A DNA stretch of 42,781 bases, taken from a virus. Positions 9,171 through 21,100 of the stretch are shown here, in pieces. The DNA lies in IMG/VR virus record IMGVR_UViG_3300017917_001388, positions 1 through 42,781 of that record. One strand, 5' to 3'. The notes below the pieces were generated by a model. It was not told where the DNA came from. It did not search any database and saw only the letters and a list, made by a program, of their open reading frames with translations. Position 1 is the stretch's first letter; each line of letters opens with the position of its first letter. Position numbers and translations under genes: made by a program.

Positions 9171-12100
9171 ATGGCAGAAAAATATTTTCCTAAAAGCAAT
9201 TTACCTATAAGAAGAAGTGTAGAACTTCTTCCGGTTATATTTCAAACAGACGCCAATGATAAATTTTTATCTGGAGTTTTAGACCCGCTAGTTCAACCTG
9301 GCGTGTTGGATAAAGTTGTTGGTTATATCGGAAGAAGATATGGTAAAACCTACAGCGGTAAAGACGTTTATGTTGACACCGATGCCACACTGAGAAGCAG
9401 ATATCAACTTGAACCCGGGGTAACTTACAAGAATCAAGAAAAAATTGAAAATTTCTATGACTATCTTGATTTTAAAAATCAATTAAAATTTTTCGGCAAC
9501 AATGATGACCGAGATGACAAAGTTACCAGCCAAACTCATTACACCTGGAACCCTCCTATCGATTGGGACAAATTCATTAACTATCGAGAATACTACTGGG
9601 AACCCAACGGTCCTCCTAGCACAAAAGTGTTTGGTCAGACCACAAAAATCAACAGCACTTACAAAGTTGTTTTAGGTTCTACAAAAAATACTTTTGTATT
9701 CACACCCGACTCATATACAAATAATCCCACAGTTACCCTTTATAGAGGACAAACCTATAAATTCAGGATTAATGCTCCTGGTGAAGGTTTTGCTATAAGA
9801 ACAAATTATGATACGGGATCTCTATTGTTTAAGCCCAGTTATGGATATCGTGCAGGAAGTCTGGCGGTATATGACAACAAATTATGGAGAGCCAAACAAG
9901 ATATAAATCCTTTGGATGGCAGTTCTATCACCTTAGATAGCCAAGATTGGACCTATGTAGAACCTGCAAGTTCAGGAGCAGCACTAGAATATAAAAAAGG
10001 CATTACCAATAACGGAATTGAAAATGGAACATTGACTTTTGAAGTGCCCTATGATGCTCCGGACGTTCTGTTCTATCAAGGATTAATCACACCTGATTGT
10101 TTTGGTAAATTCATAATCTCTGATATAGAAGCCAATACATATGTAGATGTTGACAAAGAAATAGTAGGCAAAACAACCTATACGTCAGGAAACGGAGTTG
10201 AATTTACCAACGGCTTGGTGGTTGAGTTTTTAGGAAATGTTTCTCCTTCTAAATATTCTCAAGAAACATGGTTAGTGGAAGGTGTTGGCCGAGCTATTAC
10301 ACTGACTAAATTTTCAGAACTCATAGTGCCTGTGCTTACAGCAGATGTTCCTGAAGTGTTATTTGACAATGAAGGATTTGACAGCCAACCATTTGATGAT
10401 GCATCGGCATATCCGACATACAAAGATTACATAACCATAGCTAGAGACAGCAGAGATTCTAATCCTTGGAGCAGATATAATCGTTGGTTCCATCGCAGTG
10501 TTTTAGAAACTGCCTATGCATCACGAGGAGAAGATTTTCCTGCGGTAGAAACCAGCAGAGCAAGAAGACCTATTATAGAATTCCAAGCTAACCTTCAGCT
10601 TTATAATTTCGGATCAGTGGCCAAGCAAACTGTGGATTACATTGATTCATACACCACTGATGTATTTTCTAAGATAGAAGGATCGGCTGGTTATAGCATA
10701 GACGGAGAATTCCTATTCCAGGGTGCGAGAATACTGATTATTGCCGACACAGATTCTCTTTCTAATAATAAAATCTATGAAGTTGAGTTTATAACACATC
10801 TTGGTAGACAACAAATACATCTAAAAGAAACTGCTGATACTGATTCCTTTGCAGGAGAATCTGTGTTGATCCGAAGAGGATCAGTCAATGGAGGCAAGAT
10901 GTTCTATTTTAACGGAACATCGTGGATAGAAAGCCAAGCTAAAACATCAGTGAACCAGCCTCCTTTGTTTGATGTGTTTGATGAAAATGGAGTGAGTTTT
11001 TCAGATGCCACAACTTATCCAACCAGCACTTTTGTGGGATCTAAATTATTAAGTTATAAGCAAGGTAATGGTAGAGTTGACACTGAATTAGGTTTTAAAT
11101 TAAGTTATCTCAACATCAACAATGTAGGAGATATTCAATTTGATTGGAATTGGGAAATAGAAAGTTTTTCGTATGTAATAGATAGAGTATCGTATACCAC
11201 AAAGATTTCTCAAGGATTTTATCTACTTAATCCTAATTCAGAATATAAAAACGGCTGGATTGATTTGTCTACTGATTATCTACAACCTATCATAGACAGT
11301 CAAGTGGTATCGGAATCTACTAATGTATTGACCTTTGACACAGTTTTATGGGATGATCTAATAGATGAGCCCACTGTGAATTTTTATATAAATGGAATCA
11401 AATATGATGGCACATGGACCAGAACACAAAACAAATTCTCATTCTCTTCGTCTTTTGCAGCCAAGGATGTTGTTTCTGTCAAGGTTATCACAGATCTAGA
11501 ACCTTATCAAGGCTTTTACGAAATACCAATAGGCCTAGAAAAAAATCCGTTCAACGATGCATTACAGACATTTACACTGGGACAGGCCATCGATCATGTG
11601 GCATCGGCTGTAGAATTTGATACCACATTCTCTGGTGTGATTCCGGGAAATTCAAATCTAAGAAATATCAATGAATATAATACTCATGCCAAGAGATTTT
11701 TGAAACATTCTGGCATTATTCCATTGTCTATAATGACCTTGTGTGATAAAACTCATAATATTGTCAAGTCGGTTCAATATGCTGAAAAATCATACACAGA
11801 ATTTAAAAATAATTTCTTGTCGAGAGCTCTAGAAATAGATTACAATGACAGCATAGTTGATTTTGTAGATGACATTATTAACAGCCTGACAAAAACTAAA
11901 AATTCAGATAGTCCTTTTGCTGATTCAGATATGATCGGAGCAGGTGCTTTTACATCTATAATTTATGATGTGGAAGATACTGGGATAAAAACATTTTCAT
12001 TATCTGAAAAATTTGATCTCCAAACATTGAGTAGGAAAGCAGTTTACGTTTATAAAAACAATCAACAACTGTTAAATTCTAAACAATATCAATTCGATTC

Positions 12101-15100
12101 TACTTTTGGATTTGTGAGATTATTTGTTGATATTGCAGAGGGAGACATCATTGAAATACGAGAATATGTGTCATCAGCCACTAATCACATTCCTCCTACT
12201 CCTACGTCAATGGGACTGTATAAAAAATACACACCATCAAAGTTTTTAGATGATACTTATGTTGAACCAAGATTAGTCATACAAGGGCATGACGGCAGTA
12301 TTACTGCTGCATATGGTGATTTCCGAGATGACCTGCTGCTAGAATTAGAATTCAGGATCTACAATAATATCAAACAAGAATATGATCCCGCAGTCTTTGA
12401 CATAGACAGCATAATTGGTGGATACTATGGGCATGGTTTATATAAAAAATCTCAGCTCGATGACATAGTTGTGCAAGAATTTTTAAAATGGATACAGAAC
12501 ACAAATATCAATTACACAAATAACGAGTATTTTGACAGTCAAAATCCGTTTACTTATACATATTCTAACATGACTGACCCAACCAGAAAGGTCAACCTTC
12601 CTGGTTATTGGAGAGGTGTGTATCAGTGGTTCTATGACACAGATCGTCCTCATCGTTGCCCGTGGGAAATGTTGGGATTCAGCGAGAAGCCCGAATGGTG
12701 GGAAAGTGTTTACGGTCCAGCACCCTACACTTCCAATAACTTAATCCTATGGGAAGATCTAGAAGCCGGATACATTCGCCAAGGTAATAGGTCAGGCCGT
12801 CACGACAGATATAAACGTCCTGGTTTGCTTAATCATATTCCTGTGGACGGCGATGGAAAATTATTAGATCCTTTAAGTTCTGGTCTTGCACAGGATTTCA
12901 GTCTGATTAATAATCGTGGACCATTTTCATTAGGTGATGTTTCCCCGGCAGAATACGGATGGAGATCCAGCAGCGAATGGCCGTTTGCTGTGGTCATGGC
13001 CATGTGTTTGATGAAACCTTTTGAATATATTACAGATAATTTTGATAAGTCAAATACAAAACTTAATAGGTTGGGACAGTATATTAGAAAGGATTCGGGT
13101 TCATTTGCACGTATTGAAGATATAGTAAACCAAGCATCAACTAAGCTAACTGTTGGTTTGGTAAAATATATTGTGAGCTATATAAGATCTAGAGGATTGT
13201 CTACAGACACATTGTGGAACAAGATCACTAATCTAGGAGTATCTCTTTCTTATAGAATGAGTGGATTCGTGGATCAAGACCAACAGAAATTCTTGTTAGA
13301 TTCTAAGAGTCCTGCATCAACAACTTCTAGTATCTATGTGCCACCGGAAAATTATGACATAATTTTTAATGTCAGCTCACCTATCCTAGGGGTATCTTAC
13401 AGTGGCGTCATACTAGAAAAGACAGAAGGGGGCTGGATAGTCACAGGTTACGATGATATCCATCCTTACTTTAACTATCATGCTCCTTTGCAATCTAATA
13501 GAGATCCTGTGATTTCTGTAGGAGGAATCAGTGAGAATTTCACAGACTGGACTGAAAACAAAAATTACAACAACGGAATTTTGGTCAGGTATCAAGGAAA
13601 TTTTTACAGAGCTATAAAAACACATAACAGTGGAACTGCATTCAATTCTACTGATTGGAAAAAATTAGGAGATATTCCTAAAATAGGTGCGGTGGAGGCA
13701 CTGCGTCGCAGGACTTTCAACACCTTGGCGGTAAAAAGAGTCAGTTATGGCACGAAATTGACCAGCATACAGCAAGTGGTTGATTTGTTATTGGGTTACG
13801 AAAATTATCTAAAAAGCCAAGGGTTTACCTTTGATAGGTATGACGCAGAGAATCAAATTTCACAGGATTGGCTGGGTGCTGCTAAAGAGTTCATGTTTTG
13901 GACCAAACATAATTGGGAAATAGGCAGTCTTATCGCACTCAGCCCTGCCGCAGAGAAAGTTGATATCACTGTGCCAGTGGGAGTATCAGATAACATACTA
14001 GACGGATTCTACGATTATCAGATACTCAAAGGTGATGGTAAACCTTTACAACCTAGATTTATTAATGTAAACAGATCATTTCAAAACGTCACAGTTGAAA
14101 CAACCAACACTACAGATGGAATCTATTACTTAAGATTATACTATGTGTTAAAAGAACATGTAACTATCTTTGATGATCGAACAGTGTTCAATGATATCAT
14201 CTATGACAAGACCACAGGTTACCGCCAGGGGCGGATCAAGGTTCAGGGATTTAGAACAGTTGACTGGGACGGTGACTATACCAGTCCGGGATTCTTATTT
14301 GATAATGTTGACATTAAATCATGGCAACCTTGGACTGATTACAAGCTAGGTGATATTGTGGCCTATAAATCTTATAATTGGACCAGTTTGTCAAATCAAT
14401 TAGGCACCGAAACATTTGATGAAACCTATTGGACAAAATTAGACACCACTCCTACAAAACAGCTAGTGGCAAATTTTGATTTCAAGATAAAACAATTTTC
14501 TGATTACTTTGAAGTAGCTTCAGAAGGTATCAACCAAAGCCAACGAGACCTAGCTCGGCATGCAATCGGCTATCAGCAGAGAGATTACCTACAGAATCTA
14601 GCACAAGATCCAGTCAGTCAGTTCCAACTCTATAGAGGTTTCGTGAGAGAAAAAGGAACAGCTAATTCTATCACTAAAATATTTGGAAAACTAAGCAGAT
14701 CCGGCAGCGACAGCATTATGCTCAACGAAGAATGGGCATTCCTGTTAGGTAAGATGGGAGGTGTTGATCAGCTGACAGAAGTAGAAATACAATTAGAGAA
14801 AAACAAGTTTACTCTAAATCCGCAGTTATTTTTAATTAAGAATTCTGAAAATAAACAGGCAGTTGATCAAAATTATCAACTGACCGCTACAGATTTTACG
14901 ATATCATTGATTCCTTACAGCACGGATATCAATCCTGTTTCTGTAGAACAGCAATTGACGCAGACCGCAGGGTATGTTTCCAAGGATCAATATGAACATG
15001 TGTTGGCTACCAAGGCAAATCTAACTTCATTGGATATTACAACAGTCTTTGAAAACGATCACATATGGATCACATTTGAAAAAGATTCATGGACAGTGTT

Positions 15101-18100
15101 GAGAATTAATGAATCTCCTCTACTATATGTTGTTGGAGTAGTTAGGCCAGAAGACACAAAAGTTACATTAACTTTAAATAGACCTCATGCTATTCAAGTT
15201 AATGATTTTATTGGCATTAGGGAACTGACTAATCTCACTGGATTCTTCAAGGTCATAGAAATTACTAGCAGAACTATCAGTGTAGAAATTCCAGCAGACA
15301 ACGAAGATCCAAGTATTGATTCCAGCACAATTATAAATCTACAGCTACTCACAGATTGTAGATATAGCACATATGAAAACTTAGATCAAAAATCAGCAGC
15401 ATTGCTAAAAAATAAATCTAGACTGTTTATAGATGCTAATGGTAACGACGCCTGGGAAGTGGTAGAAAAAAATAAACAGTATCTACCAAAGTTGATAGAC
15501 AATTATAGTGTATCATCTCCTATAGGCATAGGAACAAAAGTTTTATATGATAATAATTTTAAACATTCTTTTGTTTCAATTCCAGGATCGGGAATAGTAA
15601 ACATTTATGTGGAATCAGATACAGGACTGATATTAAAACAAATCATTTCCCCTCCTACGGGTTTCTATGATATAGCATTAGGATCATTTGGTAATAAGAT
15701 GACTGTGAGCCCAGATGGGCGCCTCTTAGTAATTTCCGCACCAGAAGCCAGCGGAGTTCCTAGTGGGTATAGAGGCCTATGGGGAGCTGATGTGGCCTAT
15801 CAAGAAAATGATGTAGTTCTATATGAGGGCAGGTTGTGGCGAGCCAAAAATTCAAACACAGTGATAGGTGACGGCAGCACTGAACTTGCTGTAAACACAG
15901 ATGACTGGGAATTGGCTAAGATCATACCTGTAACAACTTCGGGAAACAATGAAGGATTCTATCAACAAGGTATGGTGGCTGTATATGAATATACAGATGG
16001 AAGATTCGTGCAAACAGCAGCATTGATCAGTCCTCGACCTGTCGATAACGAAAAATTTGGATCGGAATTAGCAATTGGTGTAAGCGGATCTCAGAGCATA
16101 TTGGCAGTATCTGCAATTGGTGCATATAATGGCACTGGTCGTGTTTATCTGTTTAGCTACGATGGTACCAGTTGGTCTCATTTAGAGAATCCTCTTTACA
16201 AAGGGGTATACGATCCACTGGCAACTTATTATGCCGGTGAAATAGTTTGGCAAGCCTCTCAAGACCCTATATCAGAAGGGGTTAGGGGAAATCTATGGCA
16301 GTGTTTAGATACTTCAACAAGTGACGGTAGCACCCTTACTGTAGATTCTAATAATTGGCTCAAAGTCAGCGATATCTCCACAAATTGTTCTTTGCCTACA
16401 AATATTGCAGTTCCAGATGACGGATCAACTTTAGAATTTGCTATCACTGGTTTGCTTTCAGATATGCAGATGGCCGAGCTGATTAAACAGGGTGATCAAT
16501 TTGGATTTTCTCTGGCAATGAGCCAAGACACAAATGTTTTAATTATAGGTGCACCTTATGCCGATGGACAATATTTTGCTAATTATCGAGGATTATGGAG
16601 ATCTGATGTAGAATATGTCGAAGGAGAAGTTGTAAAATATCAGAGCGGGCCTATGCAAGGCTATCAATACTATAAGCTAGGAGACACATCCGACTCTACT
16701 GTAGATTCCACCTATAGAAGTTTCAATGAAGATCCTTCTAACAGTGCTAATTGGCAGGTAGTAGGAGACAGTACCACAACTGCTTCTGGTAAGATATTTG
16801 TTTATAAAAAAACACCATATGGGTCTTATGAATTAACACAGATGATAAATTCAGGATCCTTGTCATCATTCACAGACATTGATTCTGGATTGGTTATCAG
16901 CACAGGCGATGAATTTGGTTTTGCTATAGATGTAGATTCGACCGGTGACACCCTGATAGTAAGTAGTCCTAAGTCAGATATCAACTTCCAAGATCAAGGA
17001 TCTGTTTATGTTCTCGGCCTAGATAAATCAACTACAGAATATAGAGTTAAACAGAGATTAGAAAGTTATGAAATATATGCCAACGAATATTTTGGTTATG
17101 GAATTTCTATCAGTCCTGACGGTTCTAAGATAGCTGTAGGTGCCAGAAACGTCAAAACTCCATATCAGGTAAATTTTGATATTCTTCTAGGAACAACATT
17201 TGATAATGCACGAACAACATTTTATGTTGAACAAGGGTATACTGGCGGCGTGTATGTGTTTGACAAAAAAGATCAGGTATTTTTCTTGACCGAGAAACTA
17301 GATGCAGATCTAGAAACAGATGAAGCGTTCGGATACAGCATTGACTGTGTGGGATCTTCAGTGTTAGTGGGCTCTCCATATTACAGAGCTCCGAAGACTC
17401 ATTTTACAGGTGCCATAGTCTACGAAGGTCCTTATACAGGCACCGCAAGATTATTTAAGAAAAATAACGATGTTTCATCATGGAATATTCTTGCTCAACA
17501 ACAATCTCTAGTCGACATTAGAAAGATACACAGCATAGAATTATATGATAACGTCAATGACATAAAGATACAAGATGTGGATCATATTGATCCTGCGAAA
17601 GGCAAGATTTTAAATCTAGCAGAAAGAGAAATTAAATTTAAAACGCCCTACGACCCTGCAGTCTACACTATAGGAACAGATGATGTTGTGGTAGATACCA
17701 CAGTGAATTGGTTAGAAAAAAACGTGGGTAAGTTATGGTGGGACACATCTAAGGCAAAATGGATTTATGCTGAACAGAAAGATGAAGCATACAGATCCGG
17801 CAACTGGTTACAATTAGCTGAAGGATCAAGCATAGCTGTGTATGAGTGGGTGGAAACTGCCTTATTGCCCAGTGAATGGGCAGCTTTAGCTGACACTAAC
17901 GAAGGACTAGCAGAAGGCATAAGCGGTCAACCGTTGTATCCCAACGATGATGTTTACAGCGTGAAGTATTTTTACAGTGCTGTTAACGGAAAAATAAATG
18001 ATACGCTATACTATTATTGGGTGAAATCAAAATCAGTCACACCTGTTAACATGCCAGATAGAACAAGATCAGCAGCAGAAGTGGAAAATCTAATATCAAA

Positions 18101-21100
18101 TCCTATTGGTACAGGTATAGCTTTTATTGCTCTGATAGCTTCAGATAAATTTGTAACCTATAATTTCCAGTCAGTGATAAATTCTGACACTGCTTTACTG
18201 AATATACAGTATAAAAATGATTTCAAAAATCTAAACCCAGTTCATAGAGAATATCAACTGTTAACAGAGGGAGTGGCAGACAGTTTACCTGCACAACAAT
18301 TAGAGAACAAATGGATTGATAGTCTATTAGGCTATGACATGTCGGGAAATCGAGTGCCCGATAACAATTTACCAACCAAACAAAAATACGGTATTTCTTA
18401 TAGACCTAGACAAAATATGTTTGTTGATAGACAAACAGCACTGAAGCAAGTCATAGGAAATATCAATAGTGTTCTACAAAAAGATGCATTTGCGAATGTA
18501 ATAGATTTTGTAAATCTAAATTCTGTAGACTCAATACCTTCAGATGTTTTGAATTTATATGATGTAGCAGTAGACAACGAAATAGATTTACAGACAGTAG
18601 GCACTATCAGAACCAAAAGAGCTGTATTGAAATCCAATATAGTCAATGGCGAATTAGACACCATTGATATCGTAGATCCTGGATTTGGATATAAACCAAA
18701 AGAATTATTCAATCAGGAGATACCAGGTATCTATATAGGTCCTCCAATCACTATCCAAGGCGATGGTGTAGACGCCGAGGCAAGATGCCACATCGACGGA
18801 CAGGGCAGAATTATCGCCGTGGTTGTTACCAACAGGGGTAAAAAATACAGTAGATTGACTGCAACAGTGAGATATTTTTCTGTATTAGTTAGACAAGATT
18901 CAACCATCAACAATTTTTGGAGCATCTATTCTTGGGACGATGTTCGTAGAGTATTTTTCCGTAGTCAATCGCAGGCATATGACACCACGAGGTATTGGAA
19001 TTATGCTGATTGGTGGGCAGAAGGATATGGTCCTTTAACAAGAATCACTAAGGAATTTAACAGCGTCTATGAAGAACCCACCCAATCAGTGTCCGTGGGG
19101 GATCTAATTAGAATTAAAGAATATGCCGCAGGCGGTTGGGCTGTGTTTGAAAAAACATCAACTGTTGGCGCTACGTTTCTAGACAGATATACCCCTATAG
19201 GTAGACAAGATGGAACCATACAGTTATCATCTTCTTTATATGATACAGCTATCTCGGGTATAGGATTTGACAATACACAGGCTTTTGATGACACTAACTA
19301 TGACGTGGATAGTTCTAAAGAATTGAGAAACATATTCACAGCAGTCAAAGAAAATATATTCATAGGTGATTATGCAGTTGAATGGAATAAATTATTCTTT
19401 TCTTCAATGCGATATATTTTATCCGAGCAACAATATGTAGATTGGCTGTTTAAAACCAGTTTCGTAAACGCCACCCATAATATTGGTCCGTTTGAACAAA
19501 AAGTAAACTATAAGAGCGACAATCTATCTAGTTATCAGGATTATATTTCAGAGGTTAAGCCTTATAGGACCACAGTTAGAGAATATGTGAGCCGATACGA
19601 AACAGTAGAAAAGTATCAATCTTCCGCAGCTGACTTTGATCTTCCATCTACATATTCTTCGATAGATGGCAAGGTAGTAACGATCACTGCTGACAGATCT
19701 GAATTGCAGCAGTATCCATGGAAATGGTGGACAGATAATAATGGATATTCTATAGTTTCTATAGAAGTATATAAACAAGGTTCTCAATACACAACTCCGC
19801 CTAAAGTATTGATAGAAGGCGACGGAGCAGGTGCTGCCGCTCAGGCCTATATTTCAAATGGAAAAGTATCTGGCATAGTGGTTACCGATAAAGGCAGCGG
19901 ATATACTAAGACTCCTAAGATCACCTTGGTAGGAGGAAATCCTTCAGAAGCCGTGCAAGCCAAAGCAGTGGCTGTTATCGGAGACACCAAAGTCAGAACA
20001 TTTGATATTTCTGTGAAATTTGACAGAGTGTCTAAACTAAAAGATTTTGTATCTTATCAACAGAGCCAGGAATTTGTAGCCAACGGATTGACGTCTGTGT
20101 TTTATCTCAACTATGCCCCTACTAGAGATAAGAATAAAATTTCTATATTAAAAAATAATCAATTAGTTTTGTCTAATGAATATTCGATTAATTTATATTA
20201 TTCTTCCAGTGACAGCTATTCGTTGCTAAGAGGAAAAGTGGTTTTTGTCCAAGCACCTTCGGCAGGGGATGTGATCAGCATTATCTATGATAAAAATATT
20301 GAGTTACTTACTGCTGTAAACAGAATAGATCAATTCTATAATCCAACATCGGGAATGATTGGTAAAGATCTCAATCAGTTGATGACAGGTATTGATTTTG
20401 GTGGAGTGCAGATTCAAGGAACTACTTTTGAAGTAACGGGTGGTTGGGATGCTCTACCTTGGTTCACTGATAATTGGGACTCAGTGGAAACTAGTTCAGA
20501 TTATTATCATGTCTGTGATGGCAGCACAGGAACTATAACATTACCTTACATTCCAAAAGCAGGTCAAGAAATAAACATCTATATAAAGAGAAAAGATAGT
20601 GCAAAATCTATAAGAATTGACAGTGAAAATTATTTTGAAAATAATGATTCTAGCACCGGTATTAATCCTAATGCAGAAATGCCAACATTTGTAGGTGATG
20701 GAGCCAATGCTGTTGTTGTAATAGGAGAATATATAGAAACTGCCGACGGCGATATATTGATATTCCGACCTATAGAAAGTGATGGTTCTGTTACTATAAC
20801 TGATGATAACCTATTAGATACTAAATTAAGTGGCGGATCATTATCGGCCATCAGTGGGTCATATGTTACCGCTACAGGCATGACAGCTGAAGAGATATCT
20901 ATAACAGGTGGTAAGTTTATCAGCCCAGAACAGGTTCCTGCTCCAGAGGAAAATATACCCGGTCAAGTTTTAGATAGTTTCTCACTAAGAGTATATCAAA
21001 GTCCTATATCCGGATCAGTGCCATTGCAATCTAAGATATCACAGGCCAATGGAACTACAACCACATATCCAATTGGCCAGACTGTGATTGAAAATAATTC

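Noticed and set aside
11414-11620. Plus-strand 68-codon frame inside the giant gene
   Set aside because: Out of frame within a continuous coding sequence, without family features.
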